62,848 bases of DNA from Rhizobium sp. Q54 (GTDB taxonomy: Bacteria > Pseudomonadota > Alphaproteobacteria > Rhizobiales > Xanthobacteraceae). The position numbers and the translations under genes are program-made. Positions 20,001 to 28,538 of this stretch are shown here, piece by piece. The notes under the pieces were generated by a model. That model had not been told where the DNA came from, did not search any database, and saw only the letters and a program-made list of their open reading frames with translations. The stretch's first letter is position 1; the number at the start of each line of letters is the position of its first letter. The stretch covers positions 1 to 62,848 of the forward strand of contig CAMAWF010000011.1 in assembly GCA_945861895.1 (NCBI GenBank), given 5' to 3'.

Positions 20001-20342
20001 CTAACCGATCAATCCCAGAAACATCGCAAGCGCATGATTTAGCCGCACGATGTCAGGCTCGTCGAGTTGACCGATGCGGTATCCAAGCTTGGCTTTGGGG
20101 GTGGTGAGAATCTTATCCACCATGATGTGGGATGGAAATTCGAGCCCATTCGACGGGCTGGTGTCGATGGCGATGCGGAACAATGGCAAATCCGTCGGAT
20201 CGCTTGTGAACCCGCAATACGTGACGGAATCGAGAAATTCAAAATGCCGGTGTTGAATGACGACGACTGGACGCGGCTTGCCGCCGTAGTCCGTTCCGCT
20301 TGCGCTCGTCCAAATCTCGCCGCGCGTCAATCGGCTTTCCAA
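20001..20342 (-). CDS. PemK/MazF-family toxin (endoribonuclease)
   Basis: 113 aa. It opens with RLTRGEIWTSASG and KPRPVVVIQ, then FTSDPTDLPLFRIAI and FPSHIMVDKILTTPKAKLG, the MazF-fold pattern of a small beta-barrel mRNA interferase. The start overlaps the upstream antitoxin stop by 16 bp, as expected for a toxin-antitoxin pair. Activity is inferred from the family. Confidence 0.9.
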   Translation of the reverse strand: MESRLTRGEIWTSASGTDYGGKPRPVVVIQHRHFEFLDSVTYCGFTSDPTDLPLFRIAIDTSPSNGLEFPSHIMVDKILTTPKAKLGYRIGQLDEPDIVRLNHALAMFLGLIG

Positions 20343-20581
20343 TTGGACATGGAATCAACCCAGGCCTGATCCTTCGCCGCGTAAGAGCTGTTGTTGGCAA
20401 GCAAGCATTGGCGGCGCGCTTCTGCGGCGAACTTCGGCAAGCGCATATCCGGGACCCACATGGTGACTGGCCGCATCCCCTGCGCGCGCAAGCGTATACG
20501 GTGGGCGCGAACCTTTTCGCGCGACGTCAAAGGCTTGGTCTTTCGGACCTTGGTCTTTTTCTGCCTCGGCTTCGAATCCAT
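20327..20581 (-). CDS. MazE-type antitoxin (DUF3018-like)
   Basis: 84 aa; GAAGGAA lies about 10 nt before the ATG at 20581. A very basic N-terminus is followed by REKVRAHRIRLRAQGMRPV and TMWVPDMRLPKFAAEARRQ, matching antitoxins that pair with MazF-like toxins. The C-terminal part likely binds the toxin. Antitoxin first, toxin second, with overlapping frames. Confidence 0.85.
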   Translation of the reverse strand: MDSKPRQKKTKVRKTKPLTSREKVRAHRIRLRAQGMRPVTMWVPDMRLPKFAAEARRQCLLANNSSYAAKDQAWVDSMSNWKAD

Positions 20582-20673
20582 GGCGTATTCCTTCGGTTAC
20601 ATGTAACCTAAGATCTTTCGGCTTTACCTGCAAGGTGGCCGGATTTTAGCGTTGGCACGATTGCCTAATTATT

Positions 20674-20763
20674 GTCATGGCCGGGCTTGGCCCGGCCATC
20701 TCGATTAGGTGGCCAGGGCAGCGCGATCCTTATCGGGATTGCCGGGCCAAGCCCGGCAATGAC
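20674..20763. repeat. Intergenic palindromic repeat, family C (two hairpins)
   Basis: Inverted hairpin pair GTCATGGCCGGGCTTGGCCC...GGGCCAAGCCCGGCAATGAC just upstream of mnmE, ending 9 bp before its start. Confidence 0.85.
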
Positions 20764-20772
20764 AGATAGGGC

Positions 20773-22158
20773 ATGCTTCCTGCCCGCCCCACCATCTTCG
20801 CCCTCTCCTCCGGACGGCCTCCCGCCGCCATCGCGGTGGTGCGCATTTCCGGGCCGCGCGCTGGCGCCGCGCTTAAAACCTTAAGCGGCAAAATCCCGCA
20901 GCCGCGCCAGGCAGTGCTGGCGAAGGTGCGCGATGCGAACGGCGAAATCATCGACGAGGCTTTGGCGCTCTGGTTTCCGGCGCCCCACAGCGAAACCGGC
21001 GAGGACACAGCTGAATTACAGCTTCACGGCGGCCGCGCGGTGATCGCCGCGGTGCTGGCGGCCTTGGGCCAGATCGAAGGCCTGCGCCCGGCGGAAGCGG
21101 GCGAGTTCACCCGCCGCGCCTTCGAGAACGGCAAGCTCGATCTCACCGCGGTGGAAGGCCTCGCCGATCTGGTGATGGCGGAGACGGAAGCCCAGCGCCG
21201 GCAGGCGTTTCGCCAGCTCAAGGGCCTGCTCGGCGACCGCGCGGAAAGCTGGCGGCAAAGGTTGATTCAGGCGCTGGCCTTGGTCGAGGCGCGCATCGAT
21301 TTTTCCGACGAGGCCGATGTGCCGGAGGACCTGCTTCGCCCGGCGATCGAGATTGCGCGCGGTCTGCATGATGAGATCGCCGCGGCGTTGGCCGATGCGG
21401 GCCGCGGCGAGCGGCTTCGGGAAGGTCTCGTCGTCGCCATCGCCGGGCCGCCCAACGCCGGCAAGTCGACCCTGCTCAACCGCATCGCCCGGCGCGAGGC
21501 GGCAATCGTGTCGCCCTATGCCGGGACAACCCGCGACGTGATCGAGGTGCATCTCGACCTCGATGGCTATCCGGTGACGCTGCTCGACACCGCCGGTATC
21601 CGCGCGACCGACGATCCGGTGGAGAAGCAGGGCGTGCAGCGCGCGCGCGAGCGGGCGGCCACGGCCGACCTGGTGTTGTGGGTGGTCGATGCGAGCGGCA
21701 GCGTCGATGCCGCTGCGATGCCTGACTTGCAAAAGCAAACGGTTTGGCTGGTGCGCAACAAGATCGACCTGTTATCCACAAGAAATGAATCTGTTGATAA
21801 GAATGAATCTTTGTTCAATAACAATGAATCTATATTCAAAAATATCGACGAGGAATTCCGCCTTTCGGCAACCACCGGTGCGGGCCTCGATGTTTTTTTC
21901 CATGCCCTGGCCAAGCATGCGGAAAATTATCTAGGCGCCGGCGAGCCGGCGCTGTTGACCCGCGAGCGCCACCGGCTGGCGCTAAAGGACACTCAGGGTG
22001 CCCTCGCTCGGGCGTTGGCCGAGGGCGCCAGCGGTCGCGAGGATATACTAGCCGAAGAGCTCCGGCTGGCGGCGCGCACGCTTGGCAAGCTCACCGGCCG
22101 GGTGGACGTCGAAGATATTCTGGATGTGATCTTCCGCGATTTTTGCATTGGGAAATAG
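20773..22158 (+). CDS. mnmE: MnmE, tRNA modification GTPase, with an AT-rich insert
   Basis: 461 aa. The N-terminal domain starts [20 protein letters not shown]. The G domain shows G1 GPPNAGKST (about residue 225), G3 DTAGIR and G4 NKID. The C-terminus ends FCIGK with the conserved Cys. With MnmG it makes the cmnm5/nm5 group at U34 of certain tRNAs. After NKIDLL the protein has a low-complexity segment (about residues 335-360, with NES repeated three times), encoded by unusually AT-rich DNA. The rest is normal, so the protein is probably functional. Confidence 0.95.
   Translation: MLPARPTIFALSSGRPPAAIAVVRISGPRAGAALKTLSGKIPQPRQAVLAKVRDANGEIIDEALALWFPAPHSETGEDTAELQLHGGRAVIAAVLAALGQIEGLRPAEAGEFTRRAFENGKLDLTAVEGLADLVMAETEAQRRQAFRQLKGLLGDRAESWRQRLIQALALVEARIDFSDEADVPEDLLRPAIEIARGLHDEIAAALADAGRGERLREGLVVAIAGPPNAGKSTLLNRIARREAAIVSPYAGTTRDVIEVHLDLDGYPVTLLDTAGIRATDDPVEKQGVQRARERAATADLVLWVVDASGSVDAAAMPDLQKQTVWLVRNKIDLLSTRNESVDKNESLFNNNESIFKNIDEEFRLSATTGAGLDVFFHALAKHAENYLGAGEPALLTRERHRLALKDTQGALARALAEGASGREDILAEELRLAARTLGKLTGRVDVEDILDVIFRDFCIGK
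21771..21850. other. AT-rich island with perfect DnaA box and three GANTC sites inside mnmE
   Basis: TTATCCACA (perfect DnaA box) is at 21772-21780 and TGTTGATAA (one mismatch, opposite strand) at 21792-21800. AATGAATCT occurs at 21784, 21802 and 21823, each containing a GAATC (GANTC) site. The island is far more AT-rich than the surrounding gene. Confidence 0.75.
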
Positions 22159-22245
22159 CCGGAACATGGCCGACCAGCACACTTGCTCCGGCCGAACAGG
22201 GCCCCAGCAAGCCCGAAGATCGCATGAAAAGTCGCGATTGGTGGC

Positions 22246-22261
22246 TGTTTCACGTGAAACA
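22246..22261. promoter_or_regulatory. parS: parS site (perfect 16-bp palindrome)
   Basis: TGTTTCACGTGAAACA, the consensus parS bound by ParB/Spo0J, lies in the mnmE-mnmG gap about 9.7 kb from the putative oriC and 3.6 kb upstream of parB. Confidence 0.96.
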
Positions 22262-22345
22262 AACCCGTTCTGACCGCTTAAATACAGTATCTTTTGACCC
22301 TCCAATGCCGATCCGGTAGAACCGGCAGCATTCAGGGATTTGCCT

Positions 22346-24226
22346 TTGGACACGCGATTCGACGTCATCGTCATCGGTGGTGGGCATGCCGGCTGTGAGG
22401 CCGCGGCTGCGGCCGCGCGGATGGGCGCGAAAACCGCGCTGATTACCCATCGCTTCGCCACCATTGGCGCGATGTCCTGCAATCCGGCCATTGGCGGGCT
22501 CGGCAAGGGCCATCTGGTGCGTGAAATCGATGCGCTGGATGGGCTTATGGGCCGCGTTGCCGATCAGGGCGGCATCCAGTTCCGCGTGCTCAATCGCCGC
22601 AAGGGTCCGGCAGTACGCGGCCCGCGCGCGCAAGCCGATCGCAAGCTTTACGCCGCAGCGATGCAGCAGGCGATCCGCGAGATCGAAAACGTCACAGTCG
22701 TCGAGGCCGAGGCCGACGATTTGTCCATTATCGACAATCGCATCAGCGGCGTGACGCTTGCCGATGGCCGTAACATCGCAGCCGGCGCAGTGGTGCTGAC
22801 CACCGGCACGTTCCTGCGCGGCCTCATCCATATCGGTGAAAAGCAAATCCCTGCCGGCCGCGTCGGCGAAGCGCCCGCAATTGGATTGTCGCGCACGCTC
22901 GAACGGTTTGGGTTTGCGCTTGGACGCCTGAAGACCGGTACGCCGCCGCGTCTTGATGGCGATACCATCGACTGGGCAAGCCTTGAAATGCAGCCGGCCG
23001 ACGATCCGCCGGAGCCATTTTCGATGTTGACCGAGCGAATTACCAATCCGCAGATCCAATGCGGCATCACGCGCACGGTTGAGGCGACGCATCGGATCAT
23101 TCGCGACAACGTGCATCGCTCGCCGATGTATTCCGGCCAAATCGCCAGCCGCGGCCCGCGCTATTGTCCTTCGATCGAAGACAAGATCGTGCGTTTCGGC
23201 GAGCGCGACGGGCATCAGATTTTTCTTGAGCCGGAAGGGCTCGATGATACGACCGTCTATCCGAACGGAATTTCCACATCATTGCCGGAAGAAATTCAGC
23301 ACGCGCTGGTCGCTACCATTCCGGGATTGCAAAAAGCCCGCATCGTTCGGCCGGGTTACGCCATCGAATATGATTATGTCGATCCGCGCGCGCTGCATCC
23401 GACACTTGAAACCAAACGCCTGCGCGGGTTGTTTCTCGCCGGTCAGATCAACGGCACCACAGGCTATGAAGAGGCTGCGGCACAGGGACTTCTTGCAGGC
23501 CTCAATGCCGCCTCGCGCGCCGGCGACGGTACGGAAATTATTTTCGATCGCGCCGAGGCCTATATCGGCGTGATGATCGACGATCTGGTGACGCGCGGCG
23601 TCACCGAGCCCTACCGCATGTTCACGTCGCGCGCCGAATATCGCCTGGCGTTGCGCGCCGACAATGCGGATCAGCGTTTGACTGGCAAGGGAATTTCCAT
23701 CGGATGCGTCGGCGCAACGCGCAGCCGCATTCACGTGGAAAAATCGCAAGCGCTCAATGAAGCACGCAATTTCGCGCGCTCGGTTTCGCTGACACCGAAA
23801 CAAGCGGCGGCGTATGGATTGATGCTGAACAAAGACGGCCAGCGCCGCACTGCGTTTGAGCTTTTGGCTTATCCGAATATCGATGTGGTTGTGCTGGAAA
23901 AAATCTGGCCGCAATTCGGCGCGCTGGCGCCGAAGATTTCCGAGCAGCTGGAGATTGACGCCAAGTACGACGTTTATCTCTCGCGCCAGGCCGCGGACGT
24001 AGCGGCATATCGGCGCGACGAGAATTTCGAATTGCCGGAAGAGTTCGACTACGCTTCGCTGTCCGGCCTTTCCAACGAAGCCAAACAAAAACTGCAAGCC
24101 GTGCGCCCGCGCACCATCGGCCAGGCCGGACGCATCGACGGCATCACGCCGGCCGCGCTCACGCTTCTGGTTGCGCATGTCCGCCGCAAAGGCCGCGTGA
24201 AAAAATCCGCCGCGGGAATTGCGTGA
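22346..24226 (+). CDS. mnmG: MnmG (GidA), tRNA uridine-34 modification enzyme
   Basis: 626 aa from the TTG at 22346, 7 nt after AGGGA; a TTG two codons earlier (22340) is too close to that site. The FAD-binding Rossmann motif is [14 protein letters not shown], followed by [21 protein letters not shown] later conserved block is [20 protein letters not shown]. MnmG acts with MnmE on tRNA wobble uridines. The stop overlaps the rsmG start by 4 bp. Confidence 0.97.
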   Translation: MDTRFDVIVIGGGHAGCEAAAAAARMGAKTALITHRFATIGAMSCNPAIGGLGKGHLVREIDALDGLMGRVADQGGIQFRVLNRRKGPAVRGPRAQADRKLYAAAMQQAIREIENVTVVEAEADDLSIIDNRISGVTLADGRNIAAGAVVLTTGTFLRGLIHIGEKQIPAGRVGEAPAIGLSRTLERFGFALGRLKTGTPPRLDGDTIDWASLEMQPADDPPEPFSMLTERITNPQIQCGITRTVEATHRIIRDNVHRSPMYSGQIASRGPRYCPSIEDKIVRFGERDGHQIFLEPEGLDDTTVYPNGISTSLPEEIQHALVATIPGLQKARIVRPGYAIEYDYVDPRALHPTLETKRLRGLFLAGQINGTTGYEEAAAQGLLAGLNAASRAGDGTEIIFDRAEAYIGVMIDDLVTRGVTEPYRMFTSRAEYRLALRADNADQRLTGKGISIGCVGATRSRIHVEKSQALNEARNFARSVSLTPKQAAAYGLMLNKDGQRRTAFELLAYPNIDVVVLEKIWPQFGALAPKISEQLEIDAKYDVYLSRQAADVAAYRRDENFELPEEFDYASLSGLSNEAKQKLQAVRPRTIGQAGRIDGITPAALTLLVAHVRRKGRVKKSAAGIA

Positions 24227-24921
24227 GCGCCGAGCGCGCAGCGGTGGCGGATCTTGAATCCGATCGCCGCAACGCATTTTTGCTCACCCCGGTTTCACGT
24301 GAAACACAGGTGCGGCTGGAAAAATTCGTCGCATTGCTGCTGGAGCGGCAAAAAACCATCAACCTGATCGCGAATTCCACCATTTCGACGTTGTGGACGC
24401 GCCATATCGCCGACAGTTTGCAGCTGCTCGACCTCGCCCCTCATGCGTTGGTCTGGGTTGATCTGGGATCGGGCGGCGGATTTCCGGGCTTTGCCCTGGC
24501 ATGTTCCCTGGCTGATCGGCCCAATTCCGAAATTCATCTGATCGAGAGCACGGGAAAAAAAGCCGCCTTCCTGCGCGACGCGGCGGCGGCGATTGGCTTG
24601 CCGGCCAAAGTGCACCATATGCGGATCGAGAATATTGGGGACAGCTTGGGGAAGCGCGTGGACGTCGTCACCGCGCGGGCGCTGGCGCCGCTGAAAACCG
24701 TGTTGGATCAGGCTTATCCGCTCATGGGTCCGAAGACCCTAGGATTGTTCCATAAGGGGCGAGATGTAGAGGCTGAATTGACCGAGGCATCTAAATATTG
24801 GAACATCGAGGCCGATCTGGTGCAAAGTCGCACCCATCCCGACGGGCGGATCGTTGTTGTGCGGCACCTCGAACCGCGTAAGGGCGTGCGTAAGCAGCAA
24901 CGCGCCGGCTGCGAAACCTGA
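24223..24921 (+). CDS. rsmG: RsmG (GidB), 16S rRNA m7G527 methyltransferase
   Basis: 232 aa from the GTG at 24223 (GTGA overlap with mnmG). [12 protein letters not shown] and the SAM motif [15 protein letters not shown] are typical. TARALAPLK follows. It methylates G527 of 16S rRNA; loss gives low-level streptomycin resistance in several bacteria. A parS site is embedded in its 5' end and is translated as VSRET. Confidence 0.96.
   Translation: MSAERAAVADLESDRRNAFLLTPVSRETQVRLEKFVALLLERQKTINLIANSTISTLWTRHIADSLQLLDLAPHALVWVDLGSGGGFPGFALACSLADRPNSEIHLIESTGKKAAFLRDAAAAIGLPAKVHHMRIENIGDSLGKRVDVVTARALAPLKTVLDQAYPLMGPKTLGLFHKGRDVEAELTEASKYWNIEADLVQSRTHPDGRIVVVRHLEPRKGVRKQQRAGCET
24291..24306. promoter_or_regulatory. 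parS: parS site within rsmG (one mismatch)
   Basis: GGTTTCACGTGAAACA keeps the perfect inner 14-bp palindrome (24292-24305) and differs from consensus only at the first base. It is about 0.65 kb before parA. Confidence 0.9.
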
Positions 24922-24945
24922 GCATTGGACAGAACTGGACACCCC

Positions 24946-25815
24946 ATGACCGACAGCCCCGACGAACCCCAGGTCATCCCATTCACGCCCGCGGCGTCGA
25001 AGCCCGCGCCTGGCACCCCACCGCGGGTGCTAGCCATCGCCAACCAGAAGGGCGGCGTCTGCAAGACCACGACCGCGATCAATCTTGGCACTGCGCTCGC
25101 CGCCATCGGCGAGACCGTGCTGATCGTCGATCTCGATCCGCAGGGCAACGCCTCGACCGGCCTCGGCATCGACCGGCGCAGCCGTAGCACCTCAACCTAT
25201 GACGTGCTCGCGGGCGGCGCGCCCATGCGCGACGCCGTGCTCGCGACCGCAGTGCCGCAGCTTTACATCGCGTCCTCGACGCTCGACCTCTCCGGTCTGG
25301 AAACCGAAATCGGCCAGGCGCGCGACCGCGCGTTTCGGCTGCGCAGCGCCATCGGTCCACTCAACGACGGCAAGCCCGGCCACGTGGATTTCACTTACGT
25401 GCTGGTCGATTGTCCGCCGTCGCTCAATCTGCTCACCGTCAACGCGATGGCCGCCGCCAACGCGATCCTGGTGCCGTTGCAATGCGAGTTCTTTGCGCTC
25501 GAAGGTCTGTCGCAATTGCTCAAGACCGTGGAGAGCGTGCGCACGACACTCAATCCGCAACTCACCATCCACGGCATCGTGCTCACCATGTTCGATGCGC
25601 GCAACAATCTCGCCAATCAGGTTGTCGCCGACGTGCGCCAGTTCATGGGCCGCAAAGTTTACGAGACGGTGATCCCGCGCAACGTGCGCGTCTCGGAAGC
25701 GCCGTCCTACGGCAAGCCGGTTCTGGTCTACGATCTCAAATGCGTCGGCAGCGAAGCTTACTTGCGTCTTGCCACCGAGATCATTCAACGCGAGCGGGAA
25801 TTGAAAGCCGGTTGA
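24946..25815 (+). CDS. parA: ParA (Soj), chromosome partition ATPase with altered P-loop
   Basis: 289 aa from the ATG at 24946; a TTG at 24925 is an alternative. The deviant Walker A reads NQKGGVCKTTTAINLG at about residues 34-49: the signature Lys is kept but the invariant Gly before the last Lys is Cys (TGC at 25060-25062). Walker A', VDLDPQGNASTG, and the Walker B strand VLVDCPPSL are normal. ParA moves ParB-parS complexes along the nucleoid. The neighbouring parB and parS sites support the role; the substitution may impair ATP use. Confidence 0.94.
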   Translation: MTDSPDEPQVIPFTPAASKPAPGTPPRVLAIANQKGGVCKTTTAINLGTALAAIGETVLIVDLDPQGNASTGLGIDRRSRSTSTYDVLAGGAPMRDAVLATAVPQLYIASSTLDLSGLETEIGQARDRAFRLRSAIGPLNDGKPGHVDFTYVLVDCPPSLNLLTVNAMAAANAILVPLQCEFFALEGLSQLLKTVESVRTTLNPQLTIHGIVLTMFDARNNLANQVVADVRQFMGRKVYETVIPRNVRVSEAPSYGKPVLVYDLKCVGSEAYLRLATEIIQRERELKAG

Positions 25816-25847
25816 AGCAGACGGCGTAGCATTTCCAACCGCAACGA

Positions 25848-26759
25848 ATGAACGAGGTAACAGTGGCGAGAAGTTCCGGAGCGGCGGCGATGGCGGATCA
25901 TTCGCGACTTGGACGCGGGCTGGCGGCGCTGATGGGCGACGTTGGCGAAGAGTCGGCATCGACCGAGCGCACGCGCGGCCAGCGCCGCGTGCCGATCGAA
26001 TTCCTGCGCGCCAATCCGCGCAATCCGCGCCGCACATTTGCCGATGCCGAGCTTGACGAGCTGGCGGCCTCGATCCGCCAGCGCGGAATCATCCAGCCGA
26101 TCGTCGTGCGCGCGGTGGCGGGCAAAAGCGATTCCTTCGAGATCGTTGCCGGCGAGCGGCGCTGGCGCGCGGCGCAGCGCGCCGGGCTGCACGACGTGCC
26201 GGTGGTGACGATCGAAGCCAGCGATGCGCAGGCGCTCGAATTCGCCATCATCGAAAACGTGCAGCGCGCCGATCTCAACGCGGTGGAAGAGGCGATGGGC
26301 TATCAGGCGCTGATCGAGGAATTCAGCCACAGCCAGGACGACGTTGCAAAAATCGTCGGCAAGAGCCGCAGCCATGTGGCGAACACGCTGCGCCTGCTGA
26401 AATTGTCCGAGCCGGTGAAGGCGTTTATCCGCTCCGGAAAATTGAGCGCCGGCCATGCACGCACGCTGATCGGCCAGCCCAATGCCGAACAGCTGGCGGC
26501 GGAGATCGTCGAGCGCGGATTGAACGTGCGGCAGGTGGAAGCGATCGCGCGCAAGAGCGGGAAGACCGAGGCCAAGCAAGCCAAGGGGCAATTTACCGGC
26601 AAGGACGCCGACACGCGCGGGCTGGAAAAGCGGCTGTCGGACACGCTGGGCCTGATCGTCAGCGTCGATCATCGCGGCAAGGGCGGCGGCGTACTGCGCA
26701 TCCGCTACAGCGATCTCGAACAGCTGGACGAAGTTTTGCGGCGACTGGAAAAGCGCTGA
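25848..26759 (+). CDS. parB: ParB (Spo0J), CTP-dependent parS-binding protein
   Basis: 303 aa. The N-terminus has a LGRGLAALMGD motif, as in ParB proteins that interact with ParA. The CTP-binding box is GERRWRAAQRAG, preceded by NPRNPRRTF. The helix-turn-helix (KIVGKSRSHVANTLRLLKL) recognises parS, and the C-terminal part dimerises. It lies 32 bp after parA. Confidence 0.97.
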   Translation: MNEVTVARSSGAAAMADHSRLGRGLAALMGDVGEESASTERTRGQRRVPIEFLRANPRNPRRTFADAELDELAASIRQRGIIQPIVVRAVAGKSDSFEIVAGERRWRAAQRAGLHDVPVVTIEASDAQALEFAIIENVQRADLNAVEEAMGYQALIEEFSHSQDDVAKIVGKSRSHVANTLRLLKLSEPVKAFIRSGKLSAGHARTLIGQPNAEQLAAEIVERGLNVRQVEAIARKSGKTEAKQAKGQFTGKDADTRGLEKRLSDTLGLIVSVDHRGKGGGVLRIRYSDLEQLDEVLRRLEKR

Positions 26760-26774
26760 ACGGCAAGTGGAATC

Positions 26775-26862
26775 GTCATGCCCGCGCTTGTCGCGGGCAT
26801 CCACGTCTTCCAAGCCAAGAATGATCAAAAACGTGGATGGCCGGGACAAGCCCGGCCATGAC
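26775..26862. repeat. Intergenic palindromic repeat, family C (two hairpins)
   Basis: Inverted hairpin pair between the convergent parB and holA genes; probably also acts as a bidirectional barrier to transcription. Confidence 0.8.
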
Positions 26863-26894
26863 AGCGGAGAACGTCCACTTCGTCCGGTTATATT

Positions 26895-27926
26895 CTAAGC
26901 TTCGCGCCGCCGCGCATTCACCGCCAGCGACAACAACGTGCGTTGCGCGATGGCCTCGGCCAGCCCCGGCTGGCGGCGTGTTTCCAGCGAGGCGTCGGCG
27001 AGCTGCTCCATCGCGCGCAGCAGCCGCGACGATGTCCAGCTTCGCAGCGCGGCCTCCACCAGCGGCTTGCGGCGAAAATGAATCGGCGGCGGCACGCTGT
27101 CGATCGCGGATTCGGCGCCCTCGCCCTCGTCCACCGCCATTCGCATTTTGTGCAGTTGCGCGACCTGGCGCAGCGCCGCCGAGACGATAGCGCCTGGGCT
27201 TGAGCCGCCGGCGCGCGCCTTGCCGAACTGGTTTTCGACTTCGGCCGTTTTTCCGGCAAAGGCGGCATCGAGCACGCCGTTGAGCACAAGCTCGGACGCA
27301 TCCGCCACCACCGCAAGCACGTCGTCGAGCTCGACGCGGGTTTTGCCTTGCGTGTAAAGCGCGAGCTTGCGGATTTCGTTGCGCGAGGCGAGGCGGTCGC
27401 CGCCGATCAGCGCCAGCAGCGCGCTGCGCGCATCGGGCGCCAGCGTCAGTTTGGCCTCGCGCATTTCCTCGTCGATGATGCGCGCAAGGTCGCGCTCGCT
27501 GTCCGCATAGCAGGCGATGACCGCGGCGGATTTCGCCTTTTCGCAAATCGCGCGCAGCGGCGCGCTGCGCTTGAGGTCGCCGGCCTCGATGATCACGCGG
27601 CAGTCGGGGGAAGGCGAGGCGACCAGAGTTTCCACGGCGGAGGCTATATTGCGCGCGCCGGCCTTGACCCAGACCGCGCGGCGGCCGCCGAACAACGGAA
27701 TCGTGTTGGCCTCCTCGACGATGCGCGCGGGATTGCCGGCGAGATCGGCGTCCTCGATGCGCGCGAGCGCAAACGGGTCGGCGGGATCGTCGACCGAAGC
27801 ATTCACCAGCGCCGTCACGCGCTCGCGCACCAGCCCGGCATCGGGGCCGTACACCAGCACGACCGGCCGCGCCGGATCGGGCCGCGCGATAAATTTTTCG
27901 ATGTCGGCGCCTTTGAGGGCGGTCAT
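26895..27926 (-). CDS. holA: HolA, DNA polymerase III delta subunit
   Basis: 343 aa. The N-terminal half reads VVLVYGPDAGLVRERV, and a conserved block NPARIVEEANTIPLFGGRRAVWV follows; both fit HolA. Delta opens the sliding clamp as part of the clamp loader. It is the last gene of the leftward leuS-lptE-holA operon, 42 bp after lptE with a small palindrome between. Confidence 0.95.
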   Translation of the reverse strand: MTALKGADIEKFIARPDPARPVVLVYGPDAGLVRERVTALVNASVDDPADPFALARIEDADLAGNPARIVEEANTIPLFGGRRAVWVKAGARNIASAVETLVASPSPDCRVIIEAGDLKRSAPLRAICEKAKSAAVIACYADSERDLARIIDEEMREAKLTLAPDARSALLALIGGDRLASRNEIRKLALYTQGKTRVELDDVLAVVADASELVLNGVLDAAFAGKTAEVENQFGKARAGGSSPGAIVSAALRQVAQLHKMRMAVDEGEGAESAIDSVPPPIHFRRKPLVEAALRSWTSSRLLRAMEQLADASLETRRQPGLAEAIAQRTLLSLAVNARRREA

Positions 27927-27935
27927 ATGTCCTTC

Positions 27936-27962
27936 TTCCCTCTCCCCTTGTGGGAGAGGGAA
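27936..27962. repeat. Small palindromic repeat, family D
   Basis: TTCCCTCTCCC and GGGAGAGGGAA form an 11-bp stem with a 5-nt loop between lptE and holA. It may trim or stabilise the mRNA. Confidence 0.7.
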
Positions 27963-27968
27963 ACAACG

Positions 27969-28538
27969 TTACGACCCGGCGACGAAATAAGACGCCAGGC
28001 GCGACCTGATCTGATCGGAGATTACCTTGGCGGCGCGGTTCTCGGCGTCGCGCAATCCGCGCGCACGGGCAAAGCGCTGCTGCTGGCCGGGAATGTCGTA
28101 GGAGACGCGCGAAAAGGTCTGGCCTTTCATCACGGTCTTCCCCGTCGCCAACTCGACCAGCGAGTAGCTCGCATCGATGCCGTAGTTCTGGATATCCGGC
28201 CGCGAGGTGTGGATGTCCACGATCACCGACAATGTGGTCGAACCCAGGCTGATATTCAACTTGTGCGTTGGCGAAGTCGCCGCACCGCCGCCGGTCAGAT
28301 CGAAGATCAAACCGTTGCGGACTTCGACGCCGACGCGCGCGAGCGGGCTGCCGTTCGGCGCATTGGCGACATCGATCGGCACCACCTGGATGCCGCTGAG
28401 GGCATCGCGCATTCCCGGTCCGCCGGTGGTCGAACGTTCGCCGTAAAGCGGCTGGAAGCAGCCGCCGGCAAGTGCCGCGACCGCAAGGGCGAGGGCGAGG
28501 CGGGTGAGCGCCCGTGCGCGTTTGCTAGGCCACCACAT
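27969..28538 (-). CDS. lptE: LptE, LPS-assembly lipoprotein
   Basis: 189 aa. The signal peptide ends at the lipobox LAGGC, giving a lipidated Cys at about residue 27, followed by FQPLYG, typical of LptE. The fold pairs with LptD in the outer membrane to insert lipopolysaccharide. The start overlaps the leuS stop by 14 bp, and leuS-lptE-holA is a known conserved order. Confidence 0.93.
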   Translation of the reverse strand: MWWPSKRARALTRLALALAVAALAGGCFQPLYGERSTTGGPGMRDALSGIQVVPIDVANAPNGSPLARVGVEVRNGLIFDLTGGGAATSPTHKLNISLGSTTLSVIVDIHTSRPDIQNYGIDASYSLVELATGKTVMKGQTFSRVSYDIPGQQQRFARARGLRDAENRAAKVISDQIRSRLASYFVAGS

